A DNA stretch of 64,000 nt. Origin: JACVCK01 sp041940385 (GTDB taxonomy: Bacteria > Planctomycetota > Phycisphaerae > Phycisphaerales > UBA1924). The notes beneath the pieces were generated by a model. It made no database searches and was not told the origin of the DNA. It saw only the letters and a list, made by a program, of their open reading frames with translations. The stretch lies in the NCBI GenBank assembly GCA_041940385.1, contig JBGTSD010000002.1:1-64000 (forward strand), written 5' to 3'. This document shows, one piece after another, positions 18,297-28,576 of this stretch; position 1 is the stretch's first letter, and each line of letters starts with the position of its first letter. Position numbers and translations under genes: made by a program.

Positions 18297-20672
18297 TCAA
18301 AGAAGGCGGATGACTCTACGGCCGACCCATTCGAGGGTCAGCAGGCTCACCATCACGATGAGCGCCAAGGGCGTGTCCCACAGTGTTTCGGCCCGTTCAC
18401 GGAGAATTCGGAGCTGCCGGTTCGGGATGTCTTCGGGCAGACTCGTCAGCGTCGCCTCCGAATACACGCGTCCACCCGTCTCCGCGCTCAGACGCTCGAG
18501 CAGGGGGAAGTCCGTCTCCGGACGGCGCATCTCGTCGTTCGGCAAACTCACCACGAGGTCCGCATCCAATCCCATCCCCGCGAGCGCCGGCTCGATCGGG
18601 CGCACGCGCCACGTCCCCGACTCCGTCGGCAGCCACGTCGCCGAGTACCGGCGCGCCCCCGCGCGCCCCTCCGACGCGTCCGGACGAAGCACCAACTCGA
18701 CGGGCGCCGGCGCATCCGTCTCGCCCGGCTCCGCGCGCCGCTCGAGGCGCACCGCCACCGACGCGAGCCCCGCGTCCATCAGCGACTGATCCAGCAACTC
18801 CACGCTCACGCGCACCGGCTGCTCCACCACCGCCGCCCGCGGCGAGACCGAGAGCGTCGCGCTCCGCCCCGCGCGCGACAACGACTCGCGCCCGATGAAC
18901 CGCAGCATCTGCACCCAGAACCGCTCCGGAAGGATCTCGCCCCGCGCGTAGCGCCAGCGCCAGATCTCGTCCGTCGCGACGTACAGCACGCGCCCCGCGC
19001 CGAAGCGCATCGAGAGCACCAGCGGGTACGACTCGTCCGCGAACTCGTCCGCCACCGGGCGCGACACCGCGAGCGCCTCCGCCGCGGGCTTGATCGCCTC
19101 CGTCGGGATCCGCTGCGCCCAGCGCAGGATCGACCAGCCGGCCGAAGGATCGGAGAGATCCGTCGGCCATGGATCGTCCGCGCTGATGCCGAGACGCAGC
19201 ACGCCGAGCCGCTCCGCCGTCGGCGTCGGCGCCGCGACCACCGGCTCGCCGATCGGACCGACCACGCCCGCGGACGCGCTCACCGGAAGGAGATCCGCCA
19301 GCGGCGTATCAAACCATGCGTTGGGCGTCGCACCCGGTCCCGCGATCCAGATCAGCCCGGCGCCGCGCGACGCGATGTGCTCGCGCAGATTCTCGAGTTG
19401 CTGCAGCGTGAACACGCCGGGCAGCACGTCGCCGATGACCACCGCGTCGTACTCCGCCCAGCGCTCGGGCGAGTCTGGCAGCGCATCCAGCTCGACATCC
19501 CCCTCCTGCAGATATCGACGGTTCGGCGCCAGGAGCAGCGACGACGACACGATCGACCGCTCGCGGATAAGAAGATTCTTCAGGTACCGCTGCTCCCACC
19601 GTGGATAACCATCCAGGTGCAGCACGCGCATCGGCCGATCGACCAGCCGCACGCGCGTCTCGACCGCGTTGTTCGCCTCGATCAGGTCATCGCCCGACGC
19701 CGTCGTCACCTCCACTACCCACGTCGCCTCGCCCGCCTGCTCGGGCTTGTGCGAGAGCGTGATCTCCTGCGGCTCATCGCCGAGGCGCACCTCGCGCTCG
19801 GCGAGCACCTTGCCGGTCGCCTTGTCCACCAGCCGGGCGGTCGCGACGCCCTCACCCTCGGCGCCCGTGCGCGACAGCTCCACGGTCACCGGCGCGACGT
19901 CGTCGACGAACGCGACTTCCGGCGCCTCGGTCCGAAGGATCGCCAGGTCGCCGACCGGGCGCTCGCTGCCGAGCGCCAGCGCATGCACCGGGATCCGCTC
20001 CGCCTGCAACTGCCGCAGCGCCGCGCGCGACGGCTCGTCCAGCGAGCGGCCATCGCTCATCACCACCACCGCCGACAACGGCCGCGCCGCCGACCGGCGC
20101 AGCGCCTGCGCCAGCGCCGAGGCCAGCGACGTGCGCTTGCCCTCCGCATCGCCGAGCGTCACCGACTCGATCGCCCCCCCGCCGCGCGCCCGCGCGACGC
20201 TCAGGTCGTACGCGCCCGCGTCGAACCCCAGCCACACGATCTCGCGGTCGCGCCCCAATTCGCGCCACATCGGCCACGACTCGCGCAGCGCATCGCGCAA
20301 CTGCTCGTCGCGCGAACGTCGCTCGCCGCCCTCGCGCAGCGCCGGGGCGTCGCCGATCGACATCGACGCCGAACGATCCACCAGCACCAGCACCCAGTCC
20401 CGCTCGATCGTCTCGCTCCGCTCCACGAGCCGCGGCCCGCTGATCAGGAGCGCTACGCCCACCAGCGCCAGCGCCCGCAGCGACGCCAGCACGCTCCGCG
20501 CCCACACCGGGCCGTCCATCCTTCGATACGACAACCACGCCGCCACCAGCGCCGCGGCGCCAATCGTCACCCACACCCACGCCGGGATGGGGCGGTCGAA
20601 TCCGAACGCGACACCCTCGCCGCCGAACTGCAGCGTGTCGAGGTCCAGCAGCCGCGCCAGCAGCTCGTTCAT
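18297..20672 (-). CDS. VWA / glutamine-amidotransferase-like membrane protein
   Basis: A 791-residue inner-membrane protein with two N-terminal helices (PAWVWVTIGAAALVAAWLSY and LASLRALALVGVALLISG), a von Willebrand factor A domain with MIDAS motif DRSASMS, and a glutamine-amidotransferase-like domain starting at MRVLHLDGYPRWEQRYLKNL. A C-terminal helix (TPLALIVMVSLLTLEWVG) ends the protein. No amidotransferase Cys-His-Glu triad was recognised, so that domain is probably structural. The start overlaps the stop of the BatA-like gene by four bases. It belongs to the CoxE/Bat-type MIDAS protein sets associated with MoxR ATPases. Confidence 0.8.
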   Translation of the reverse strand: MNELLARLLDLDTLQFGGEGVAFGFDRPIPAWVWVTIGAAALVAAWLSYRRMDGPVWARSVLASLRALALVGVALLISGPRLVERSETIERDWVLVLVDRSASMSIGDAPALREGGERRSRDEQLRDALRESWPMWRELGRDREIVWLGFDAGAYDLSVARARGGGAIESVTLGDAEGKRTSLASALAQALRRSAARPLSAVVVMSDGRSLDEPSRAALRQLQAERIPVHALALGSERPVGDLAILRTEAPEVAFVDDVAPVTVELSRTGAEGEGVATARLVDKATGKVLAEREVRLGDEPQEITLSHKPEQAGEATWVVEVTTASGDDLIEANNAVETRVRLVDRPMRVLHLDGYPRWEQRYLKNLLIRERSIVSSSLLLAPNRRYLQEGDVELDALPDSPERWAEYDAVVIGDVLPGVFTLQQLENLREHIASRGAGLIWIAGPGATPNAWFDTPLADLLPVSASAGVVGPIGEPVVAAPTPTAERLGVLRLGISADDPWPTDLSDPSAGWSILRWAQRIPTEAIKPAAEALAVSRPVADEFADESYPLVLSMRFGAGRVLYVATDEIWRWRYARGEILPERFWVQMLRFIGRESLSRAGRSATLSVSPRAAVVEQPVRVSVELLDQSLMDAGLASVAVRLERRAEPGETDAPAPVELVLRPDASEGRAGARRYSATWLPTESGTWRVRPIEPALAGMGLDADLVVSLPNDEMRRPETDFPLLERLSAETGGRVYSEATLTSLPEDIPNRQLRILRERAETLWDTPLALIVMVSLLTLEWVGRRVIRLL

Positions 20673-22963
20673 GCCGCCGCCTCCAGCGCCTCGACCACCG
20701 TGCGCCCGCCGCCCGTCTCACCCTCGGAACGCGCGTGCGAGAACAGGCGCGCCATCAGCGTCTCCAGCAGCGCAATGCACGCCGCGGCGATCAGCAGCGG
20801 CAGCGACGCCGGGGCGCCATCGCCCGAAGCGTCCAGCGCCGCGTCGAGCGAGCGATCATCGATCCACTCGACATCCTCCGCGATCCCCGCGCCGCCCGGC
20901 AGCGCCTGCGCGAGCCACTGCTGCACCGACGGCGCCGTCTGTGTCTCGACGCGCCCGGCGGCGACGTCCGCGTTCACCGCGACCAGCCCGCGCGTCCCGC
21001 CGCGCTCGTCCACCGCGCGCCACAGCCCGCCGTGACGCACCGGCTCCGACGCGCGCCCGCTCGCATCCACGAGAATCGTCGTCGCCTCCGGCGCGCCCTG
21101 GCGGCGCGACTGCGCCACCGGCGTCAGCTCCGAGGCCCGCGCCGGCGCCAGCATCCGCCCACCCGCCGTGTGCGCCATCGCCGCGACCGACTGCCCCGCG
21201 CCCTGGCGCACCAGTTCCTGCACCAGCGGCAGCATCAGCGGCTTGGCGGGCATGCTCGTCCACGTCAGCATCGGCGCCGACGCCATGTACACCACCAGCC
21301 CGGCGCCGCGCTCGCCGTCCTCGCCCGCAACGCCCGGCGCCGACGCGATCATCCACGGCTCGCCGCCCTCGAGCGCCAGCAGCGTGCGCGTCTCCGCGCC
21401 CGCTTCCTCCACCGCGAGAATCCGGGAGACGTCCGCCGTCCGCGACAGCGCCGCCCACTCTGCGCCGAGCAATCCGAAGAGGTTCGACGGCTGCTGCTCC
21501 GCGAGACGCGCCGGCGACGGCAGGTCCCGCGCCTCGCGCGCGAGACGCCAATCGAGCTGCAGCGCCCGTGTCATTGCGTCCGACCACAGATGCACGTTCG
21601 TTTCCTGCGGCGGCGTCACCACCACAAGCCCGCCCGTCGCCGCGAAACGACCGATCCGATCCCACGCGGCATCGTCCACCAGGTCCGGGCGCGGCACGAA
21701 CACGACATCGAGCCCCGACAACGACGCCGCGTCCACCGCCGCCGGCGGCAGATCGATCACATCGATCGGCGAAGACTCCGAAGGCCGCAGCGCCAAGCGC
21801 AGCCACTCGCCCGGCGTCATCCGATCCACGCGCGATGCGCTCCCGAACCGCCGGCGATCCACGATCGCCACGCGCAGCGCCTCGCGCACGCCGATCGGCC
21901 GCCGGAACACGTTGTCCGACGCGATGGCGTCCGCATCAATCTCCGCAATCACCGCGGCGAACTCGCCCAGCGTCGTCGAGCCCGTCGGCTCCAGCGACGC
22001 GGTCACCGTCAGGTCCGTCTGCCCCGGCGTCCACCGCGCCTGCGCGCGACCGGCCGGCGTCGGCGCGCCGCCCGACGCGCCCACGACGCTCAGGCGCACC
22101 GTCGTCGTCGCCGCCTCGCTCGTCGCCGCGCCCGTCCGCCGCAGCGCAATGCGCACCTGCTCGCCCGCGAGCGGGTCGCGCCCGCCCGTCAGCGACACCT
22201 GGCGCAATGGCTCGACGTTCACCACCTGCACGTTCCCGGGCGCGCCCTCGCTTGGCCGGCTCGCCACCAGGCGCGCTTCGATCCCGCCCGGCCCCGTCGC
22301 CAGCGCCGGCAGTGGGCGCGCGAGGTCCGCGCTGCCCAGCAGGAAGTCACTGAGCACCACGATCGTCGGGCTGCCCAGCGTCGAGGCGTTCGCGCTCTCG
22401 AGATCGCGCGACACCTGCTCCAGCGCGCCCGCGAAGTCCGCGCCCGCGTCCGTCGCCTGCAAACCTTCCAGAAGCGTTCGCACCGCCGCTCGATCCGCCG
22501 ACGGCGGCGCCACCAGCGCCAGCGCCGGCGAACCCAGCGCGATCAGCGCCGCGCGATCCGCCGGCGTCAGCGTGTCCAGCAGCTTCGACGCCGCCTCCTT
22601 GTGCCGGCGCAGCGCCGTCGCGTCCTCCGGCGCGCCCGGCTCGCGCACGCCCGACGCCAGCGCGTTGTCGATCAGGATGTACACCGTCCGCGAGCCCGGA
22701 GCGCCGAGCGCCCCCGCCGCCTCGCTGAGCAGCGGCCGCGCGATCGCCGCGCCGATCAGCAGCACCAGAAGGCACCGCGCCGCCAGCAGCAGCCACCGCT
22801 CTAAACGCAGCCGCCTGCGCGTCCGCCGATGCGCCTCGATGATGAACCGCATCGCGCCCCACAACACCGGCTTGCGACGACGACGCAGCAACAGGTGAAT
22901 CAGGATCGGGATCGCCACGCACGCGGCGCCGGCGATGAACAGCGTGGGATGCGTGAAGTTCAC
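20669..22963 (-). CDS. BatA-domain (aerotolerance regulator N-terminal) membrane protein
   Basis: A 764-residue protein that begins with the typical BatA N-terminal double helix: MNFTHPTLFIAGAACVAIPI, then LIHLLLRRRRKPVLWGAMRF and a second membrane helix ending in LLVLLIGAAIARPLL. A VWA-like domain follows (YILIDNALASG, in which MIDAS residues are degenerate). Then come Ig-like segments and a C-terminal helix (LPLLIAAACIALLETLMARL). It is separated from DUF58 by 57 bases and overlaps the downstream VWA gene. Together with MoxR and DUF58 it probably forms a membrane-anchored chaperone-like complex, as inferred for Bat systems. Confidence 0.82.
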   Translation of the reverse strand: MNFTHPTLFIAGAACVAIPILIHLLLRRRRKPVLWGAMRFIIEAHRRTRRRLRLERWLLLAARCLLVLLIGAAIARPLLSEAAGALGAPGSRTVYILIDNALASGVREPGAPEDATALRRHKEAASKLLDTLTPADRAALIALGSPALALVAPPSADRAAVRTLLEGLQATDAGADFAGALEQVSRDLESANASTLGSPTIVVLSDFLLGSADLARPLPALATGPGGIEARLVASRPSEGAPGNVQVVNVEPLRQVSLTGGRDPLAGEQVRIALRRTGAATSEAATTTVRLSVVGASGGAPTPAGRAQARWTPGQTDLTVTASLEPTGSTTLGEFAAVIAEIDADAIASDNVFRRPIGVREALRVAIVDRRRFGSASRVDRMTPGEWLRLALRPSESSPIDVIDLPPAAVDAASLSGLDVVFVPRPDLVDDAAWDRIGRFAATGGLVVVTPPQETNVHLWSDAMTRALQLDWRLAREARDLPSPARLAEQQPSNLFGLLGAEWAALSRTADVSRILAVEEAGAETRTLLALEGGEPWMIASAPGVAGEDGERGAGLVVYMASAPMLTWTSMPAKPLMLPLVQELVRQGAGQSVAAMAHTAGGRMLAPARASELTPVAQSRRQGAPEATTILVDASGRASEPVRHGGLWRAVDERGGTRGLVAVNADVAAGRVETQTAPSVQQWLAQALPGGAGIAEDVEWIDDRSLDAALDASGDGAPASLPLLIAAACIALLETLMARLFSHARSEGETGGGRTVVEALEAAA

Positions 22964-23020
22964 GCCGCCCTCCCGCGCTCCGCGCTCATCGCCCGATCCG
23001 TCAAGCCCGTCGCCTCCCTG

Positions 23021-24043
23021 CTACCCGACCTTCAGTCGCTTGATCTGCGCATTCCGACGCGCGATGAACGCCGCCAGCGGCGGCCCGAGCCAGTCGTGCG
23101 TGCTCACCACCTGGAAGTCAAACCCGAAGCTCCGCGCGATCTTCTGCACCTCCGCGCGGTGCGCCTGGAACGCCTCGAGGTACGCCTTCCGGATCGAGCG
23201 CGGATCCAATCGCACCCGCGGCTCGCCCTCCAGACCCACGAACGGAACCTCGTCCCCGAAATCGAACGTCGCCTCGCGCCGATCCACCACCTGGAACAGG
23301 ATCGCGTCGTGACGCTTGTGCTTCGCGCGCGCCAGCGCCGTCTTGATCGACGCCGGGTCCGTGTAGAAGTCGCTGATCAGAACCAGCAGGCAACGGTTCG
23401 TCACCTTCGCCAGCAACTGATCCATCGCCCGAGGCAAGTCCGTCGGCTTGTCCACCGGGTGCGTCGCCAGCAGGTTCACGATCTGCCGCCACTGCCCTTG
23501 CGCGCCCGACTGCCGCAGAATCCCCAGCGCCTGGTCCGCGTACACCATCAACCCCGCGCGATCGCCCTGGCGGAGCGAGATGTACGACATCGCCGCGGCC
23601 ACCGCCGTCGCGTGATCGAACTTCGTCCAGTTCGCCCGCCCGTCGACGCTCGTCTTCCGCCCGACGCCCGACGCCTCCTCGAACAGGCGCGACCCGAAGT
23701 TCATCGACCCCGACCCGTCCACCATCACCACGAGGTCGAGGTTCGTCTCCTGCTGGTGCTGCTTCACGTACAGCTTGTCCGAGCGGCCGTAGACCTTCCA
23801 GTCCAGCCGCCGGATGTCGTCCCCCGCCGCGTACGGCCGGTGCTGGGCGAACTCCACCGAGAACCCCTGGTACGGGGACCGGTGCATGCCGCTCATCACG
23901 CCCTCGACGATGTGCTTGGCCCGCAGCTCGAACGACCCCAGACGAGCGAGCGTCTGCGGGTGCAGATACATCGTCGCGTCGACCTGCGCCGCGGCGCCGG
24001 CAGGTCCCGCCAGGTTCGGTGTCTTCGGTGTCGGCTCGGGCAC
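23021..24043 (-). CDS. DUF58-domain protein (MoxR partner)
   Basis: A protein of about 340 residues with the hallmark DUF58 order: SPYQGFSVEFAQHRPYAAGD, then DIRRLDWKVYGRSDKLYVKQ, followed by a VWA-like region with the MIDAS sequence DGSGSMNFGS and ISDFYTDP. DUF58 proteins are partners of MoxR AAA+ ATPases. The start is uncertain: GTG at 24043 is used, TTG at 24091 and ATG at 23971 are alternatives, and none has a convincing ribosome-binding site. The moxR gene lies upstream, but the endonuclease gene at 24196-25734 separates the two. Confidence 0.88.
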   Translation of the reverse strand: MPEPTPKTPNLAGPAGAAAQVDATMYLHPQTLARLGSFELRAKHIVEGVMSGMHRSPYQGFSVEFAQHRPYAAGDDIRRLDWKVYGRSDKLYVKQHQQETNLDLVVMVDGSGSMNFGSRLFEEASGVGRKTSVDGRANWTKFDHATAVAAAMSYISLRQGDRAGLMVYADQALGILRQSGAQGQWRQIVNLLATHPVDKPTDLPRAMDQLLAKVTNRCLLVLISDFYTDPASIKTALARAKHKRHDAILFQVVDRREATFDFGDEVPFVGLEGEPRVRLDPRSIRKAYLEAFQAHRAEVQKIARSFGFDFQVVSTHDWLGPPLAAFIARRNAQIKRLKVG

Positions 24044-24195
24044 GCCCAAGCATATCGGACGCCCGAAGACCGGATGCGATCCATATTCCAAAGGTTCCGA
24101 GCGGCGCCGCCGCGCCGGTGAACAGCCCCGCCCGCAAGGACCGGGTCGCAGCGCTCAAAGACCTCTCAACCGCGGAGCGGCGCCACCCAGATCGC

Positions 24196-25734
24196 TCAGC
24201 ACACCACCCCGTAATTCGTCAGCACCGTGTTGAGATCCGCGAAGTCCACATCCCCGTCGCCGTCGAAGTCGCCGGGGAGCCCCTGACCCGTCTCGTTGTA
24301 CGAGCCGAGCACGATGTTCAGGTCGGCGAAATCCACCACGCCGTCCCCGTTCGCATCGCCCGGGCACACCACGCCGACAAACCCGCTCAGCATCACCACG
24401 CGCACCGGCTCGTCCGGCGCATCGGAGAGGATCGTCAGTGTCCCTTCCTTCATGCCCGACGACGACGTGTCCATCACCACCGCGTGCGCGTTGCCCCCGC
24501 CGCCCGCGGCGTCGGTGAACGGCCCCGCGCTCATCACCATGAACGGCCCCGACGCCTCCAGCGTGTAGTGCAGCGCCGAGATTCCCGACACCGTCCACAA
24601 CGCCACATCGCCCGCGTTCGACACCGTCGCGTCCATTGACGCGTTCGCGCCGAGCGCGACCGTGCCGAAGTCGATCGATGTCTCGGAGTCCACCTCCGGC
24701 GGAACGCGCAGGTCCATGAAGACCGGCAGGTGTCCCGCGCCGACGCACACGTCCTTGAGCGCCTGCGCGATCGTCGGGCCCACCATCGTGTTGCCCGCGA
24801 CGCGCAGCGCCTGGTCGTAGGTCGTGCCGTCGTTGCCCCACGAGCGGTAGGAGTGGTTCGGATCGTCCCACGTCGTGCTGCTGTACGGAACGGGCAACCC
24901 CGTGCCGCCGTCGATCGCGCCGATGTACGCGAGTCCGGTTTGCTCGATCAGCGACGCCGACACGAGCAACTGATCATGCCGATCGTCCATCCCGCCCGCG
25001 CCCACCGGGTCCTGCGTGTGCACGAAGCGGTACGTGAAGTTGTTGTTCCAGCTCCCGGGGGTCGAGATCGGATCGAAGAACCGCCCCGCGTTGTTCGCCT
25101 GGACGCCGATCATCTCCTGGTACGCCGCCTGGTTCGACGACTGGATGTTGAAGTCGCCGCCGAGGATGAACGACCACCCTTCCGGCAATGTCTCCGCATC
25201 ATCACGAATCCGCTGCGCCTCGACCAAGCGGCGCGCCTGATCGTCCGAGCCCGAGCCCGACTTCATGTGCACGCTGTAGCACGCCATCACCGCCTCGGGC
25301 GCCGCGTAACCCACCGGGCGAATGTCGTAGCGCATGATGTTGCGCGGGTGATTCGGCGCCGTCCCACCCGTCGCCACCACGACCGTGTCGAGCAGCTCCA
25401 CCTTGCTCGTGCGATACACCATCGCGCTGTCCGTGTCCGGACCGTTCACGAACGGCGCCGCGGCCCAGTCGCCATCCACGAACCCCGGCGCCGTGTTGAG
25501 AATGTCCACGAACTGCGTCAGCGCGCTCTCGCTCAGGAACTCCTGGAGCAGGATCACGTCCGGCGCCATCGAGCGACCCTCGAACTCCCCGTACACCGAC
25601 GCCTGCAGCGCCGCCACGCGCCCTCCGCCGTAGTTCGAGATGTTCCAGGTCACGACCCGAAGCTGCGCGCTCGCGTGGGGCGCAATCACACCAACGATCG
25701 CCGCGCTCAGCGCGGCCGCAATCCTCTGACGCAT
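24196..25734 (-). CDS. Exported endonuclease/exonuclease/phosphatase-family protein with dockerin
   Basis: A 512-residue secreted protein. A signal peptide (MRQRIAAALSAAIVGVIAPH then ASA) is followed by an EEP-fold domain with VVTWNISNYGG, ILLQEF, YSVHMKSGSG, ILGGDFNIQSSN and a late AGHLPVFMDL, which fit the family's catalytic Asn, Glu, Asp-Asn and His-type residues. Next is an Ig-like segment, then a two-loop dockerin (CPGDANGDGVVDFADLN and GDFDGDGDVDFADLN) ending in Cys as the last residue. AGGAG precedes the ATG. It lies between moxR and DUF58, interrupting that otherwise classical pair. The substrate (nucleic acid, phosphodiester or lipid) is unknown. Confidence 0.82.
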   Translation of the reverse strand: MRQRIAAALSAAIVGVIAPHASAQLRVVTWNISNYGGGRVAALQASVYGEFEGRSMAPDVILLQEFLSESALTQFVDILNTAPGFVDGDWAAAPFVNGPDTDSAMVYRTSKVELLDTVVVATGGTAPNHPRNIMRYDIRPVGYAAPEAVMACYSVHMKSGSGSDDQARRLVEAQRIRDDAETLPEGWSFILGGDFNIQSSNQAAYQEMIGVQANNAGRFFDPISTPGSWNNNFTYRFVHTQDPVGAGGMDDRHDQLLVSASLIEQTGLAYIGAIDGGTGLPVPYSSTTWDDPNHSYRSWGNDGTTYDQALRVAGNTMVGPTIAQALKDVCVGAGHLPVFMDLRVPPEVDSETSIDFGTVALGANASMDATVSNAGDVALWTVSGISALHYTLEASGPFMVMSAGPFTDAAGGGGNAHAVVMDTSSSGMKEGTLTILSDAPDEPVRVVMLSGFVGVVCPGDANGDGVVDFADLNIVLGSYNETGQGLPGDFDGDGDVDFADLNTVLTNYGVVC

Positions 25735-25937
25735 CGACGACTTCTCCTCGTGACGGGGCCTCGACGTTCGCCACGCTTCGCGGCGCAGCGGGCACAACGT
25801 AGGCCCATCCCGAGCCCGTTCAAGCCGCTCGAAACGACTTTCGACGATCACACCAAGGAATCGCGTTGTAGTCGGAAAACGTTCGGGTGGCCGCGCCACC
25901 GAACTCGGCTCGGCGAGGTCGGCGCTTCTCCGGATCC

Positions 25938-26061
25938 TCTTCGAGTTCTTCGCGTCCTTCGCGTTCACTCCCCCGATCCACACCGGTCGCCGCGGCGACC
26001 AGTGTGCCACCCAATCCCATCTCCTCCGCGTTCTCCGCGCCCTCTGCGCGCTCTGCGTTCA
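25938..26061. repeat. Composite intergenic repeat: degenerate 9-mer tracts around a CACAC...GTGTG palindrome
   Basis: Read on the minus strand, two tracts of degenerate 9-mers like RACGCGRAG (26022-26061 and 25938-25970) flank an inverted repeat. Its core is the 16-bp palindrome GGTCGCCGCGGCGACC at 25985-26000, extended by CACAC at 25979-25983 and GTGTG at 26002-26006. The minus strand reads TTGGGTGGCACACT just before the core. The same arrangement recurs at 32141-32222. It occupies most of the 338-base gap between the endonuclease gene and moxR. Confidence 0.65.
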
Positions 26062-26072
26062 CGCCTTCGCGC

Positions 26073-27182
<1,110 letters not shown>

Positions 27183-27301
27183 GAACAGGCCTCCATGCAC
27201 GCCGCATTAGCGCCGCGGCGTCGATGATAGGGACCGGACGCCGACAGGTTCCGATCGGTTCCTTCCCCTCGTGACATCACATTCCGCGCTTACGATCGCC
27301 C

Positions 27302-28156
27302 ATGCCCGAGCTGCCCGAGGTCGAAACCGTCCGGCGCACCCTCGAGCCCCACGTTCTGCGCCGGCGCATCGACAGTGTCCGCATCCGCCGAAGCGACGTC
27401 ATCGACGGCCCCGCTTCGCCGCGGGACCTCCTCGCCGGCGATTCCGTCGCTTCGCTCCTCCGCCGCGGCAAGCAGCTCGCCCTCGTCGGCGCGGGCGGGC
27501 GCGTGCTCCTCGTCCAGCTCGGCATGACCGGCAGCTTCGTTGCCTCGACCGATGAGCCGAACGAAGTGGACCCGCACATCCACGTCGTCTGGCGCCTGAA
27601 CGACCCGAAGCGCCCGCTCTGGCTCCGCTTCCGCGACCCGCGCCGCTTCGGCGGCCTGCGCACGTTCCCCAATCTCACCGCGCTCGAGCAGCACTGGCTC
27701 GAACTCGGCCCCGATGCGCTCACGATCGGGGTCGATCAGCTTGCTTCCGCGCTCGGCGACTCGCGCCGCGCCGTGAAGGCCGCGCTGCTGGACCAGAACG
27801 CCCTCGCCGGCGTCGGGAATATCTACGCCGACGAGGCCCTCTTCCTCGCCGGCATCCGCCCCACGCGACGCTGCGACCGCCTCACCGGCCCCGAGTGGGC
27901 TCGCCTCGCCAACGCCATCCGGGCCGTCCTGGCCGCCTCCATCGCCCGTGGCGGGAGCACCCTCCGGGACTTCCGCAGCGCCGACGACCAGGCCGGCGCC
28001 TATCAGCAGGACCGCCTCGTCTACGACCGCGCCGGCCACCCCTGCGCCCGGTGCGCCCGATCGCTCCTGTCCACCCGGATCGCGGGGCGCGCGACCGTCT
28101 ACTGCCCCACCTGTCAGTCGGCCCGAAACCGGTCATCCGCACTTATCCACCAATGA
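27302..28156 (+). CDS. mutM: Formamidopyrimidine-DNA glycosylase
   Basis: A base-excision repair bifunctional glycosylase/AP lyase for 8-oxoguanine and formamidopyrimidine. The N-terminal catalytic PELPEVETV is intact (Pro2 nucleophile, Glu3) and Lys57 is in LLRRGKQLAL. The helix-two-turn-helix AALLDQNALAGVGNIYADEA is present, and the C-terminal zinc finger has CARCARS and CPTC. The 284-residue length is normal. It is convergent with dnaA; the 420 bases between their stop codons are the probable replication origin. Confidence 0.97.
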   Translation: MPELPEVETVRRTLEPHVLRRRIDSVRIRRSDVIDGPASPRDLLAGDSVASLLRRGKQLALVGAGGRVLLVQLGMTGSFVASTDEPNEVDPHIHVVWRLNDPKRPLWLRFRDPRRFGGLRTFPNLTALEQHWLELGPDALTIGVDQLASALGDSRRAVKAALLDQNALAGVGNIYADEALFLAGIRPTRRCDRLTGPEWARLANAIRAVLAASIARGGSTLRDFRSADDQAGAYQQDRLVYDRAGHPCARCARSLLSTRIAGRATVYCPTCQSARNRSSALIHQ

Positions 28157-28576
28157 TGCACTCGCCGGATGGCTCACCTCGGAGACGTCCCGAATGACCA
28201 TGTGGGTGGACAACCGACGGGGCTCTCTGACTTCTACAAGAAGAAGAGAACTCTCATCATCACAGCAGTAACGCCTGGCGCTTGGGGACATCGTCGCCGC
28301 GATGCGCCATAAGTGCCTGCATGCGCTGATGTTATGGGTAATCCGGGGCCTCCGCACAACCTGTCGGGAACATCTCGCCACCCGTCGATCAGCGCCGACA
28401 GGGATCGGCTCGTTTCCGCGCCGACGGGTTGTCCACAGGATGACCCGGGAGTTGGAGGGCGCGATGCGCCACCGTCGCGCCGGGTTGTCCACGAAGGACG
28501 CACAACGGCAAACCGAACGTGAACAAACCTTTACGTATGTGTGGTCGCGATCTGTTGGGTGTCCGCGCCCCGGGCC
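28157..28576. other. Probable replication origin (oriC) between fpg and dnaA
   Basis: This 420-base segment has no convincing gene. It contains four DnaA-box-like 9-mers of pattern TTRTCCACN: TTATCCACC at 28143-28151 (overlapping the end of fpg), TTGTCCACC on the minus strand at 28205-28213, TTGTCCACA at 28429-28437 and TTGTCCACG at 28485-28493. A relatively AT-rich purine/pyrimidine-biased stretch at about 28228-28272 could be an unwinding element. It lies immediately downstream of dnaA, and parS-like sites occur 3.5-4 kb away. Function is inferred. Confidence 0.65.

Noticed and set aside
25820..26062. Short minus-strand frame with NAERAEGAENAEE-like repeats
   Set aside because: The repetition is explained by the non-coding 9-mer tract, and no ribosome-binding site or domain is present.
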